64,000 nt of DNA, taken from NCBI GenBank assembly GCA_007922225.1, contig ML679941.1, forward strand, positions 59,615,079 through 59,679,078, read 5' to 3'. The stretch comes from Emydura subglobosa (Eukaryota; Chordata; Testudines; Chelidae). A program made the translations under genes and the position numbers. The notes beneath the pieces were generated by a model, which ran no database searches, was not told the DNA's origin, and worked only from the letters and a program-made list of their open reading frames with translations. This document shows positions 47,231-59,827 of the stretch, one piece after another (positions within the stretch are counted from its first letter, which is position 1; each line of letters opens with the position of its first letter).

Positions 47231-49132
47231 ATTCTAAGGTAATTCTTGCCAACAAGTCTGTTACTCAGCATGAAGGCTGATCCAGAAGACGAAAGAATAA
47301 TTTTACTCCTGCATTTCTTTTCTTAAGCTCTCTATTGATTTCCTTACTACAGGAAAGTTGAAAAGGATTTAGTTTGTTAGTCATTGCAAGATTATTATCT
47401 AGTTTACATTCTGTACTTTGCAGGTGGTTGCTTGTATTTTTCTATACTAATCAGAAAAATCTGAGCATGTTATACTGGAATGTATTTGAGTAATTTGGCT
47501 TTATGGAGATTTAAATTAATGAAATGTATGTTGTAATGAATCTCAATAAAAAAAATGTAAGAATTTTTTTATTGACATTTCTTATTAGATCTGCATTAGA
47601 GCAAGGCAGATATTGCAAAGAATTTTCAATAAATATTTATTCAGATTTTTAACAAATTTGTTTAAACTGTGTTTGTACCTCCTTTGTGATTATGTACCAC
47701 AAAATGTCCTTGCAGACACATTTATTGACAGTAATAGTCATCGGCCTTGAATAGCTTGGGGCAATGTCTATGAATGTATGTGTGAATATGTGAATTTGTC
47801 CTGAAAATATATGTATTTTTACAGACTTTTATGAGACAACCCCATAATTTCCTGTAATCAAACTCAAAGATATTGCCTCTGTGGCAAGGTAATATATTTT
47901 AACTACTGATTCATCTGACTTTCATAGTATCAATGCAGTGTACAGTTGCATAGAAAGCATTTATCATTTATAAGAGGTTCACCATTTTTATCCAACATAA
48001 TTTCCAGTGAGTATGGAATGTTTTTACATGAGTGCTCGCCTCTTCACTTAGAGCTAATATTCTCAAATTACAGGTTTTGCTTTTGTTCTCCAGAAATCTG
48101 ATGTTACAAGATAGGAAATCCATTGACCTTAACCAGGACACCAGAGAGCTTTACAGCTGTCCATTTCTGTTTGTATAGCCTGAATATTGTCAAATACAGC
48201 TTTAACGGTGTTTTCTGGTATTTCAGAATTTTCTTGCTAATTCAGGGCTAAAATAAGACATTGCTCATAACCCCTTGTAAGAAACAACAAGGAAATGCAC
48301 TTGCCAAGAACAGTCCAGGGAAGATACCATGGCTCTTAGAGTCACAGTGGGAAGTCACCCATTAGTCCATGGAAGCTCAGTTCTGCTGGCTGGCACCTGG
48401 GAGATGGTTGCACCAATGTTTTGACCATTCCCCACCCACCTATGGGAGAGTGGGGGATGTGGAGTAGAGGCTCTATGGAGGCTTTTCCTCCCCTCATTCT
48501 CAGATTGATGATCTGGGATTTCTGTATAGCCTTGGAGTACTTAGGGGAACCTGTTCCTCACACAGACAGTCAAGAACTGTGGTGATTAGTCCTAGGTCAA
48601 GTGAGGGTTGATGGGATCTGTCATTATGTGTACTGATGAGAATAACACTCCACACAAAAGGGAGTGTAGGGGGTCACTGTGGTGGCTGTTGCAGCCCATA
48701 TCCATAATGTAATTACCCAGGTTGGACTCTATCCAGGAGAATGTGGTTAACATCCCTTCTCCTCTGAGAAATATTGTCAGGGTCTAGGTTTTATTCTTTA
48801 GTAAGGAAACAGCACCTCCAACAGCATTGTGTTACTTACTACCATGCCTAGAGCACTGGTTCTGTACCAATGCAGAGTTATCATGCAACCTACCAAATAA
48901 TGAACACCAGTCCTGGGACACTCTGGATTTTACCCAGGAGATCTTCTATCCAAGTAACGACTAGCTTCAATATTTTGTTGCTTGTGAAATTTGATGGGAT
49001 TATAACTGGAGGTTGTGTAACTATTTCCATCATCAAAGTCCTCTTGCAGTTTTTCTCCCTGTCAAAAGGAAAACCATTCTTCTTTGATGGGGATATTGAG
49101 AAAACTATATATTAGCAAATATTATATTATTA
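47231..49132. other. Intronic sequence, nothing recognised
   Basis: AT-rich to 48300, then a less AT-rich stretch to 49000 without recognisable coding content. Confidence 0.3.
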
Positions 49133-49237
49133 TATATTAATAGTATATTAGGCTAAATAATATACATATATTAATAGTATATTAGGCTAAGTAATATACA
49201 TATATTGTAAATATATATTAATAGTATGTTAGGCTAA
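49133..49237. repeat. 34-bp minisatellite
   Basis: Two tandem units of exactly 34 bp (49133-49166 and 49167-49200) differ at one base: tatattaatagtatattagg then ctaaataatataca against ctaagtaatataca. A third, altered partial unit follows to about 49237. Confidence 0.85.
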
Positions 49238-50834
49238 CTCTGGGAGTAGCAAAAATCAGAAGTTAACACTTGTCTCTCTCAACAACTGCTCTGTCCCACA
49301 AGAGTGTCACTGTTATCCCCTCCAGAAGCCCTTTTACTCAGGTTTCCATGTTCTTTGCTTCTCCTGTGGTTATAACCAGGGACCTGCCCCCTTGACAAGC
49401 TAATCTGGGGAGTTCAGTAAGGTGTTGGAGGGAGCACCTCAGCATGAATGGCTCGTGCATTGTCTCATAGGTGTTGTCCAATGACTCGCTATCTGAAGCC
49501 ATTGGTCTCTTACCTTCAGTCAGCCTCTTCTTGAATTACCTTCATGTTTTCATTCAGTAACCCCCTTACAACAGACAAATATATAAACCATAACTATTCA
49601 TAAACTATTACCGACCAACCCCACGTCCTTCACTCAAAAAACATAGATGAAAAAAATGCTGAACACAAGCAAAGGAAGCTGTAAATCCAGCTGTCCGCTC
49701 TGCTTATTACCTGACCTTGCTGCTGCTGCTCAGCGTATTGCTCCATTGAAAAACAATTAATATGTAAACATATTTGAAGCTGGCCTTTTGATCCCAGACA
49801 GGCGTTTTATCTTCATGTTTTGTACTCTGAATCCTGAACATGAAATGTACATGTATTTATTTGGAAAGTCACAGAATATCTGGGTGCACAGGATGGCCAA
49901 ACACATTTAATAAAGCTGCCATTTTTACCCAGATAAAATAAACCCTGTATCAAACTACTTTGATGCAGTATATTAGCACAGATGTTCACTTCTGTATTAG
50001 GGAAACAATAATTCATTTTTCTGGGCATGAGGGTTCATCATGTTGCTCATTATCCATGAAATATGGTAGCTTGTGAATTTTTAAATTTGTATTTATTTTT
50101 TAGAAAGCATGTAGGCAACAAGTCTGTGTAAAGATTCACTTTTTAAAATTCCTAGAGCCTTTCTGTCCCTTGTGTTGATGATGATGTCAAGGAGACAGCA
50201 TCATGACTCCTCTCCTTTTCCCCCCAACCCCTTTTTGCAGGCTCAGTGGTACTAAAGTAGAAATAAAAATTACTCTTCACATTTTTCTCTCTTTAGTGTC
50301 TCCATTGATACATTTGACTTTTTTCATAACAATTAAAGATGTAATTCTTAAAAGTATGTACTTACTGAAATACAAGGATGTAGTATATACAGCGCTTGCT
50401 TTGTGCAAACTTCTGTGTACCAGCAGTTCATCAAAGCTGCCTTACTAAATTCATGCTGCTTCTTTGCATTTGTATTATGTAATTAAGGGCATATATTCCG
50501 TGATATTGCAGAAAGCATATTAATCTACATACAAAAAACAGGCATCTATCTAGGGCGTCCAACTAAAGCACAATGGAGGAGTGTGGGGGATTGCTTAGAG
50601 AGACATTGAATTTGTTGTCCATTCACAAAGAGTGAATCCATAAGTGCTAGAACTGACCTAACTTTGCTCTTCTTGAAGTCAAGGGGAGTTTTACCATTGA
50701 TTTCAGTGGGACCAGAGTTAGGCCAATGCACTTTCGAAAGTCCCACCTTAACTGTACATGATTTGTTTTGTATTAAGGAAAACAAAGAAAGGAAGAATAA
50801 ATATACAATCTGTGTGAGTGAAAGCAGAAATTCC
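49238..50834. other. Intronic sequence, nothing firm recognised
   Basis: At 50690-50725 tttcagtgggaccagagtta suggests a piece of a fold-back repeat. No exon. Confidence 0.3.
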
Positions 50835-51290
50835 CATTCTATGACAAAAGGTTGAAAAAAAACCTGACCTAGGAGGAAAGGTTAAAAAAACAACAACAAA
50901 AACTGGGCATGTTTATTTTTGAGAGAAGAAGATTGAAGGGGGATCTGACAAGTTTTCAGATATGTTTAAGGATGTTATGAAGAGGATGGTAATCAATTGT
51001 TCTCTATGCCCGCTGAAGGTAGGGCAAGAAGTAATGGGCTTAATCTGCATCAAGGCAGATTTAGATTAGTTATTAGGAAAAAGTTTCTAATTATATACGG
51101 ATAATTAAGTACTGAAATAGATTACCAAGGGAGGTTGTGGAATACCCAGTGCTGGAGGTTTTTTTAAGGACAGGTTAGATAAACACCTGTCAGGGATGGT
51201 CTTGGTATACTCTGTCCTGCCTTTGTGCAGGGGGATGGACTAGATGACTACTTGAGGTCCCTTCCAGCTCTACATGTCTATGATTCCAAG
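50835..51290 (+). mobile_element. CR1 LINE, 3' end
   Basis: Series of CR1 words: gaagattgaagggggatctg, tatgaagaggatggtaatca, agtaatgggcttaatctgca, agggaggttgtggaataccc, aaacacctgtcagggatggt, gggggatggactagatgact, ccttccagctctacatgtct, ending ctatgattcc, close to the terminal octamer of CR1. This is a different CR1 subfamily from the copies at 17800 and 44500. Confidence 0.85.
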
Positions 51291-52399
51291 TTCTGTAATC
51301 TGGAATCCCCCCTACCAAATATAAAATAAACCTTTTTTCCATTTTACAGGTGTCATATGAAAAAAAAGCCAACGACCCAGAACCCTAGCTAACAACATAC
51401 AAGTCCGTGATGCATAAAGATCTTGATAGTGTCAACTTCAGAATAAATCAGCATACTTATGTAAGGAAATATAATATATACTCTTGTACAACTATTGAGC
51501 TCAATGGAGATTCAGTCCTGTGGACAGTAGGAGATATTTCTGCCACTTGGGATTCTTCCAGAGGCAAGCAAACTTTAAGTCCTGCTGGGACTCCATAGGA
51601 GAACCTCTTGGGGAAAGAGGGAGGGGTCAAAATATCCCTCCTGCATGAGGTGAACAAACTTTGTAAAGGGCTAGCATTGCCTCTAATTTCCTTTAAATGA
51701 AGTTGTGGCTACTTTGCACAGCACTTAATTCTGTTCTTCCATGTGCCTTTGCCCCCCAGGATCTTCTATCGATATTTGTGCTGGCACAAATTGACAGAGT
51801 ATTCTGAAGTGGGTAGACAATTAAAAAAAATACTCTGCATGCTTGTAGCATCGTGTTCTGGTCAGCTGTTGTCTTTAAATGGAACACTTTTTAAAAAAAA
51901 TGCCTTTAATGTAGATCTTGGAAGCAAATGAACGATTAATTTGTTTGCTGTCAATTTATGAGCAACTGAGAACACATTGTAAAAACTCATTGTGCCTGTA
52001 AATATACATGTACATCCCTCCATTCAGCAAGAAGACCACTTTCGATTATTTTTCTTTTAAAGTAAGTATTAGATAATTTATTTTATATGAGCTTTTTGGG
52101 TTGGATGGATTACAGTCCTCTCGCTATTTCCAGAAAATATAATGGAATGCTTCTCTGGGAGGGGGAATTCAACTGCAGGTGGGAGGTAGCTATAGAGAAG
52201 GGGAGGGGGTTTCATGAATAATGTGTGTGACTGTGTATTTAGTGGAAACTCATTTAAATATTAGGGTCAGTTTTGTGATTTGATAAATCATTTATGCAAG
52301 GAAAACTACTTGTTTCACTAGAGAACGAACAATAGCTCCTTCAGTGGTCATATATGGGAATGGGAAGTGGGATAGTCTGTACAAGCCGGTTGCTAATTT
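51291..52399. other. Intronic sequence, nothing recognised
   Basis: No exon or further repeat identified. Confidence 0.3.
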
Positions 52400-52499
52400 A
52401 GATTCTGGTCTCAATTGCACTGTAGTAAATCCAAAGTAATTCCCTTGCCTTAGGTGGAGCCACTTTGGATTTACACTAGCATAGCTAAGAGCAGAATCT
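52400..52499. repeat. Fold-back interspersed repeat
   Basis: agattctggtctcaattgca and tgtagtaaatccaaagta at the left are mirrored by ccactttggatttacactag and agctaagagcagaatct at the right, giving arms of about 40 bp around a short centre. Confidence 0.65.
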
Positions 52500-53360
52500 G
52501 GCCTCTCCATTTGTAATTTTTCACTTCACTGCTTTTAAGTATAAAGAAATAGATTGTATCCCCAACAACCTGTGGGGCAGGCGTCCACAAGTAACAGTTT
52601 ATACAGCCAGAAATTGTCTCCAGCATGAGAATTGCAGCCTAGACTATAAAAATACCACTGCTCGGAGGATCACGTAATAGAGATTACTTACCTAAAATGT
52701 AGTCCGTAAATCTCCTTAACTTCCAAGTCAGCTTTGGAACAGCAAATTACATTATTTTGCTTTAAAAGTCGAAGAGAAACTATTCCTGCAAGCCTACAGA
52801 TAAAAGGTTTGGGTGGAAAAAAGAGCATCTGCAGCACTGGCACTGTATAATAAGCCCAGCAAATCCAGGTTTGATAAAGAAAATCATCTTTGGAAACACA
52901 TATGTACACAAAGCTTAACTGGATCTGAATGTTCAGTAAACTGAAAGGCATGGGCATGGGAGGAGTTTGTCTATCTAGGCCATCATATTTTTTTCAACCC
53001 TGTAAGACATTTCCAATAAGATATACTCCTTTCTCACTTTTCCCCACAACGTATCCAGTTATCAGCATTCTATTAATCAGTGGCTTATTTTTTATGTTCA
53101 TTTATAGGACATATAATAAATCTTAAAATATAATTGTTCTTCATCCTAACTTCATTTTTAATAGTGTTATTCTCTAGTTTTACTATTCTATATATACCAT
53201 ACAAATTGGCTGTGTTACATTTATTTGCTCATACTCTTTTATTTTCTATGATACTCTTTATTTTCTTATCCTTTTGATGTAGTTTATCATTCATATGTTA
53301 TCTTTTGATTGTAATTTATGTAGGTATTTTGTACTCATTCCCACACCTCTGACTCTCTTT
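52500..53360. other. Intronic sequence, nothing recognised
   Basis: Strongly AT-rich between 53080 and 53290. Confidence 0.3.
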
Positions 53361-53396
53361 CCCCCGCCCCCCCCCCCCCAAAAAAAAAAAAAAAAA
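53361..53396. repeat. Poly(C)-poly(A) junction
   Basis: C5-G-C13 (53361-53379) runs directly into A17 (53380-53396). Both homopolymer lengths are prone to sequencing and assembly error. Confidence 0.8.
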
Positions 53397-53754
53397 GGCA
53401 AAATGTAATGCAATATTTGAACAAAGGAAAAACAAATAATATTTCTTAGGCTCTTTTGTTGCCATTCAATATTCCTTTGCCACCTGAAGACTGGCTTTTT
53501 GTACACTTCACATCATGCCCCACAGTGTTGCTACTACTGGCTAGTATGCTGCCTATTAACAATAGTACATACCCATTTGTTACAGATCTATGATCTCTAC
53601 CGCAATAACCAGCAGAGTTTATTCCCAGCTATGTTCTTTCCCTACCACACTCCCTGGTGGTCAGAAAGGAATAATAGAAAATCATTGCATGATGGTAACC
53701 CTCAGGTGAAAAACATTACATAATGATACCATCTTTGAAATATAGTTACACTCT
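53397..53754. other. Intronic sequence, nothing recognised
   Basis: No exon or repeat identified. Confidence 0.3.
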
Positions 53755-53762
53755 CTATGGAG

Positions 53763-54044
53763 CAATGGTCCCCAAACTGTGGGGCGCACCTATTAGGGGA
53801 GTTGCAGAAGAACGTTTAGGGGAGAGGGGGGCATGGCAGGGCCTGGGCCCAGCCAAAGCTCCACTCTCTGCTCTGCCTCCAGGACAGCTTTGCCCTCATT
53901 CTCTCTCTGTCCCGATCCCCAGCTCTGCCTTCAGCCCAAGCTTCTCTGCTGAGAAAACTGATCAGTAATGGCAGAGGATCGCATGGCTAGATTCATTACT
54001 GGTGGGGTGGGTGGGGGTGCGACCAGAAAAGTTTGGGCACCACG
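53763..54044. mobile_element. Non-autonomous hAT transposon
   Basis: Starts caatggtccccaaactgtgg and ends gtttgggcaccacg, imperfect inverted repeats of the CAGTGGTCCCCAAAC type found in hAT elements. The flanks are ctatggag (53755-53762) and ctatagag (54045-54052), an 8-bp target duplication with one change. GC-rich interior, no transposase. Confidence 0.7.
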
Positions 54045-54052
54045 CTATAGAG

Positions 54053-54290
54053 CTTTTCATCTGAGGATCTCCAAACACTTTACAATAATTAATCAATCAA
54101 GCCTTTCTGAGGTAGGACAGTATTATTATTGTATACAGTTTACAGATTGAGTCCCGAAGAGGTTTAAAAATATGCTCTAGGTCAAATACCAAGTCTGCGG
54201 CAGAGCTCAGAATAGAATCCAGGAATCCTGGCTCCCAGTCCTCCCAGAAACCTGCTCTGACCATTAGACAAGTTTACATTTTTTTTTCCC
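54053..54290 (-). mobile_element. MIR-type SINE, antisense
   Basis: atctgaggatctccaaacac, ttgtatacagtttacagatt, tcaaataccaagtctgcgg, cagagctcagaatagaatcc, aggaatcctggctcccagtc and tctgaccattagac are the MIR word order reversed. The adjoining hAT element appears to have landed at its edge. Confidence 0.7.
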
Positions 54291-56625
54291 TTTCTTTTCT
54301 CCTGTCTTCAGGTTTGAAATTGTACCAGTCAAATAATTAGGGACAGGGAAATGTCATAAATGAATATCAGGACAGTTTCATACCCTTATTACTATGACCA
54401 TGATAGAATTAAGTGGTGGATTTATGTTTATTGTTACTACTAGGGTTCATATGACATCTTGCATAACACAGAATAGTGATTACAGCAATAGTAATATTTG
54501 GCTAATGTAACTCTGAAACGTAGTTACCCAGTATTATCATAATGAGCCCATGCTGGACTCTATTCTGTCTCATTATGAATGTTGGCCTTTGTTATTACTT
54601 AAAAGGCAGGTTTTTTAGTCAGTGATTAAATTACTGAAATAATAGCAGTTTAAAATGATTACTGATCGAGATAAAGAATGGAAGTTATTTTTTTTTTAAA
54701 TGAGGACATGGTTTCTAAGACATTTTTCTCAAATATCAAATATCAAAATAATCAATGACTGAATTAAATATAATTTGTCATTTTGATTTTTGTGCCCTGT
54801 CTGAATTCTTCCGTCTGTTGTTGTTTGAAATTTCAAGGGCAGTCTCGGTGTAAGCTTGTCTGTTAGAGGCAATGTCTGGCGATCCTCTGTAGGCATTTCA
54901 TAGAAATTTCAGATGGTGTGGCCTGTCAGTTTTGTTCACACATGATATATGGCATTAATTGTCTCTGGGCTACTGAAAGGATAAATGCTTTTTTTATTGT
55001 AGAAAACTGGCTAGAAGAAAAGTAATGAGAGCAAAGACAGTTATCATTATTTTACTGTTTTTCTTACCCGCCATTATTGTTTAAAAAGGACTGGTTCTTG
55101 CAAAGACTTTTGTATTCAGAATAACAGGATAAATCTATATGCAAAAATAATAATAGGTATAAAGAAAAAAGGGTGATACAGATGGAATGCTAAAGTATTT
55201 AGTTGATTGTATGCAGATAAATATAGCTTTGCCCAGGTAATAAAACAAAAAAAGAAACAACATAGATTGGAATGATGCTTTCTGTATTAACTGGTAGTTA
55301 AAAATGGAACTATATTGACTCTTAACATTAATTTTTTTTATTTCACCCTCAGACCACTCTTGCTATAGAAAAATGGCCCTCATAATAGAGGTGAGAAAAA
55401 GATGCCAAGAATTACAATGGGACTGTGTTAAACTGGGTACATTATAGAACATGGATTTGATTCACTCTATAAACCAGAGTATGGGTGTGTCAGTGCAGGA
55501 TTCACCTTTCTAGGGGAGAGTAGGCTGCTGTACTGCTGGCTGCCCTGGCGCAGCTTTAAAAGCTGTGCAGAAGATGTGCTCAGTAAGCCTATTTCCCAAG
55601 TGCCCTTATCCAGCTCCTTTCTGTGGCTGCTTCCCTGTCTAGTTTGAGGGCTTTCCAGAAATGTACTTTCCTGGTGGAAACTATGCAGTGAATCTGATCA
55701 CCTAAATCTCAGTAAATGTGCCCTATTTCCAGTTAATCTCTCTGCTAGCCATGTACACAATATTTGATTATTTATAGGTGTTCTTTTCTTTGGTATTACT
55801 AAAAATGAAATAAAATGCCATGGAAATTGCCCAAATATTTTCTCACCTCACAGGAAAGTTATTGCTTTGTGTGGTAGCCATGATCAATCCTTTTGCCATG
55901 GCACAAGCTAGTGATTCTCTCATTATGCATTAGATTGTTGCTGCCATGTGTAGTTGGAGACACATTGGAGCCACTGGTGCACTGGTCTGCTGGTAGCTCC
56001 TGCAGGAGCCATCATGTGTAGAAATTCATGTACAGTGGCCACTGAGAAAAGACTTCACAGAGGTGCGGAGTTCCACCCTCCACACCAATTTAGCCCTCTG
56101 AGGGAGAGTTGAAAGGAAATAAGACTGTGTAATCCAAGACTGGGTCTCTAGAAAATGAGCTAAGGGCTTGGAACTTGACAATTCTTGGCAACTGTATAGA
56201 GAGGAACAGAATGACTTAATAGAATTTTTAAAAAAGTACTTAGAAAATATTCTTATTCTGGATATGAAAAAGTCCCAAAGACTAGCATTAGAAAATATAC
56301 TGTAAGGATCAATCCCACACTGATGACCTGAAAAACACCTGATCCTGTAAGTCCTACACATTTAGAACTCCCATTGATTTCCTCTGTGTGCATATTGTAC
56401 AATACATGTGAGGGGTTTTGTAGTCAAGAAAGCATTTAGAATGCTCAGGAGAAGAACCACATGACATTCCAGGATAAATGACTCCCATGAAAACCAGAGG
56501 AGAGAGGGAACTGGTTCAGCAGTTCTGTTCTTCCGCTTTGTTTGCAGCCAACTAATTCTACCTCACTGACTCTTTCCTGTTTCTCTCTTCTCTGCTGCTG
56601 TCACTGAGCTTTGTTCAGTCTACTC
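54291..56625. other. Intronic sequence, nothing recognised
   Basis: Repeat-poor, AT-rich stretch (especially 54300-55350). It could hold conserved non-coding elements, but that cannot be judged from one sequence. Confidence 0.3.
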
Positions 56626-56643
56626 GTTCTCTCTCTCTCTCTC
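56626..56643. repeat. (CT)n microsatellite
   Basis: Uninterrupted CT units (about eight) in a pyrimidine-rich neighbourhood. Confidence 0.7.
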
Positions 56644-57317
56644 CATCTGTTCAAATTCAGCTGCCATTCTCAGCCTGCATGGAACCCTCTGATACTAAGA
56701 TTCATTCCCTTTTAAAAAATTTTTTGTGGCAGGAAAGATTACAGAGATAGCTCAGTCTTATAAGACATATTAGAGTGAAATGTAAGCACCTTGCACCATG
56801 GGCCGAGTTCAATCCCAGATACATCAGTCCCTGAGTCCTTGATCACTGAAACCATCAAGAGCATTTTGTCAGTTTTTATGGCTGACTCTAATCCTCCTGG
56901 GCATTCTTGAGTTGCAGTTCATAAGATGTCTTTTTTGCTGTGCTGTTTTTTTCCTTCAGTCTGCTGTGTATAATGAACCGTACAAAATTCAAAGCCAAAT
57001 TGTATTAAAAGGACATCACTAAAATCATTCTGTTGACTGCTTGTGTACTCCTTGGGAATGCTTTATCAGTTTTGCTTAAAAGGAAATGTCACCCTTTTTA
57101 CATAACAGCTATTATTCTATGACTTTCAGAAATCAGAGACAAAGGTCAGACCCTCACTGAGGCTGTAGACACAAGGGACATCTGATTATGGGGTTTCCTG
57201 ATGTGGGACACTGAACACTAATAATGCAGTTCTGCTGAGACACCACTTAGAATACTGAATTCGTGGAATAGAGGGAAGTCAGAGAAAATGATTGAGGAAT
57301 AATTAAAAAAATACGAA
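56644..57317. other. Intronic sequence, nothing recognised
   Basis: No exon or repeat identified. Confidence 0.3.
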
Positions 57318-57400
57318 GGCCTTGATTCTGCAAAGACTTATGCACGAGTACATTTATAGACTCTGAATAATTCCATTTAAGACAATAGGACTGCTTGTGT
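57318..57400. repeat. Half of a fold-back interspersed repeat
   Basis: aaggccttgattctgcaaag and acttatgcacgagtacattt followed by taagacaataggactgctt match the left half of the amniote fold-back family seen at 61810. Confidence 0.4.
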
Positions 57401-57406
57401 ACATGA

Positions 57407-57426
57407 GGGTGGGTGGGTGGGTGGGG
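57407..57426 (+). other. G-quadruplex motif
   Basis: GGGT occurs four times in a row and is followed by GGGG, so five G-runs are separated by single T loops. Short single-base loops give the most stable parallel quadruplexes known for DNA. Confidence 0.8.
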
Positions 57427-57589
57427 TTCGGGGGAGGATGTATGGGGCAGCAAAATGTCTAGTGCACACCCTGTTGCCTGATGTTCTGCTAGTCGTAGCT
57501 CAGTTCTATCTTGAGAAGAGCCCAGGGCAGGAGGGCTCCTCACAATTTGGTTTTGGTCATATCTTCTATACTGACTTTCTGCCAAGGAG

Positions 57590-57690
57590 ACCATAATTCC
57601 GGAAGCCATTTCAGTAGGCAGGGTAGGACTAACCACCACAATTCTGGAAGCCATTTCATTGGGCAGGGTAGGACTAACCACCACAATTCT
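57590..57690. repeat. 45-bp tandem repeat
   Basis: Two units of 45 bp (57590-57634, 57635-57679) plus 11 bp of a third; for example ggaagccatttcagtaggca against ggaagccatttcattgggca. Since 45 is a multiple of three, a minus-strand frame shows a 15-residue repeat (RIVVVSPTLPNEMAS and RIVVVSPTLPTEMAS), but nothing else suggests a real protein. Confidence 0.85.
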
Positions 57691-58219
57691 CGCTCCCCCA
57701 CTGCCCAATCTGATTTGTATGATGTTGAAAGGAAATATCGTACCTATTAAAATGCTTTAAAAACAAAACAAAAACCTCACTTTCTTTTTTCCCTTCCAAA
57801 CCCTCTTGGCTTGACACATATTTTCTGGAATGCTGACACTGCAAAGGAATTATTACATCGCATTGAGGAGGGGCAGATCTGCTGAAGTGTGTAGCTCTGG
57901 AGTTAGGTCAGAACTGAATAAAACCTGAACTTAATAGCCAGTATTTGATGTAGTTCCTCAATTATTCTCTCTGAACTACAGATAAGTAAATTTTGGACAC
58001 TAACTTAAAGATTAACAATTAGAAAGCTATTTATAATGTGTTTGGTATTTGGGTACCATGATGATAGGAACTATATTAAAACCTCTAATAAGTCCTAAAT
58101 AAAACCTTAAATAGATGGACTATTTGGTTACACCATTTTGTTTGTTGAACCATTATTTGGTTCATCTCCAGAACTGACTGTACTCAGTACTTAGGGCCTG
58201 ATTTGGGAGCTTTGAAAAT
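57691..58219. other. Intronic sequence, nothing recognised
   Basis: No exon or repeat identified. Confidence 0.3.
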
Positions 58220-58306
58220 TGGGCCATAATTGAATTGCCCAAAGTCACACAATTAGACTGTGGAAGAGCAGGGGATAGACCCCAGGTGTCCAGACTACCA
58301 GAAAAG
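58220..58306 (-). mobile_element. MIR-type SINE fragment, antisense
   Basis: gcccaaagtcacacaattag, tgtggaagagcaggggatag and accccaggtgtccagact are the MIR word order reversed. Confidence 0.5.
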
Positions 58307-59721
58307 TTGAGCCAAAAGGGAAAGCTTTGAAGTTAAAACAGTTGGAACATGAACAGATTTTTTTTAAAATGACTAAGTATAAAAAACCTGTTTCAGATAC
58401 TCAATTATTAACTAAATAAATGGTAGGTTTAAACATTTAAAAAGTATAATAAAAAAATCCTTATTTGTCAAGATCTTTATTCAGGATTCCTATGTGCCTC
58501 ATGCAGTAATTATGAACATGGCTAACACTTACAGCTCTGTAATGAAGGAAGTTCAGCTTTGGGTATTAGTTACATTGTCAGCTGTTGCCTGGTGAACACA
58601 GAAACCTGAATGCAGTTCTTGGCAGGTGAGAAAACAAAAACAATTGTTAAAATGTGTTTTACTGTTATATCTAAGATTTCAAAGAATTGTATGTATTTTT
58701 GTTTAAAGCATTTCAGTTCAACTTTAGTTTTGTTGCTATCCATTTGAACAAGCTAAATGATGGTGTTAGGTATAAGGAACTTTTGGAGAAGTGAAATGTG
58801 AGGGTAAATAACTCAATGACTTTGGCAGTAAAACTGGGAATATATCACTGAACAGAAGAAGTTGATGCCGTTTTTTAATTTGCCATTTAGATTTTGTGCC
58901 CATGAAAATATTAATTTAGTAGTTGAGAGAGGGTGTATTTCATTTCATGGTACATTGTTAGCTTCATTTGTTGCTTTGTACTAAGGTTTACTGAGTTCTG
59001 GGTTCTAGGTTTCTGTAATCATCATAACTTTGCTGAAACTTCTAGTTGCAAACATAAATTATATGGGTTTAACCTCAATGGGAAATTCTCAAGCATTCTT
59101 AACATGGTTTGAGAAAACAAACTTTTTAGTCACCTTTCACGTTCCACGTGTACAAAGAAATCTCAAAACCATTTATTAACTGAGCTGAATGTTGAAAAGA
59201 TGCCATATACAAAATGCAGAAATACTGTTTGCTTGGTGATAATTACTAGTGTTCATTTTCTCACTTAAGTGATAGGACACATCAGACTGTTGCCATCGCA
59301 ACCTCTATTCTGTTCCATTAACTGCCTAATGTGAATTTATGAATGCAAGTTTCAATGTGTGAAGAAAAAGGCTTGAAATAGAGTGTGATTCATCATTTAA
59401 AATGTTTACAGCCATGTTATGGGCTAATTGGACTTGGCTTATTTGTTTTTGAATATTAAAATAGGATATGTTCTGATCTAAAATTCTGTGAATAACCAAT
59501 TAAACAAGAAGCAAATTTAATATTAAATGAATTTCAAAATGATTTAGGTATTTCTTGTTTTGAAAATGTTTGTCTCTTTGTTTGACGAATAAAATAACAT
59601 CATTTTATATTTTTATGAGGAGTTGGAAGGACAGTCGCTTTTTTATGATGTATTTGAGACATGTTGTATGTGATTATATTTTAGTTCAGGTTGTTAATGT
59701 TCCGTTTATGGGCCTTATATG
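58307..59721. other. Intronic sequence, nothing recognised
   Basis: AT-rich and repeat-poor, without an exon. Confidence 0.3.
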
Positions 59722-59827
59722 GTTAGTCTGTATACAGCAAAAACAACGTGAGTCCTGTAGCACTTTAAAGACTAACAAATTTCTGCAGGCATAAGCTTTT
59801 GTGGGCTGCAACCCACTTGGTCAGATG
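59722..59827 (+). mobile_element. PLE terminal-repeat fragment
   Basis: gttagtctgtatacagcaaa, cactttaaagactaacaaat, ttctgcaggcataagctttt and gggctgcaacccacttgg parallel the copies at 11503 (opposite strand) and 30750. Confidence 0.65.

Noticed and set aside
49133..49237. Short regularly spaced repeats considered as a CRISPR array
   Set aside because: The units are directly adjacent with no unique spacers, and the genome is vertebrate.
57247..57708. 153-codon minus-strand frame with a 15-residue repeat
   Set aside because: It is explained by a 45-bp tandem repeat and a G-rich tract. There is no domain, no conserved motif and no splice context.
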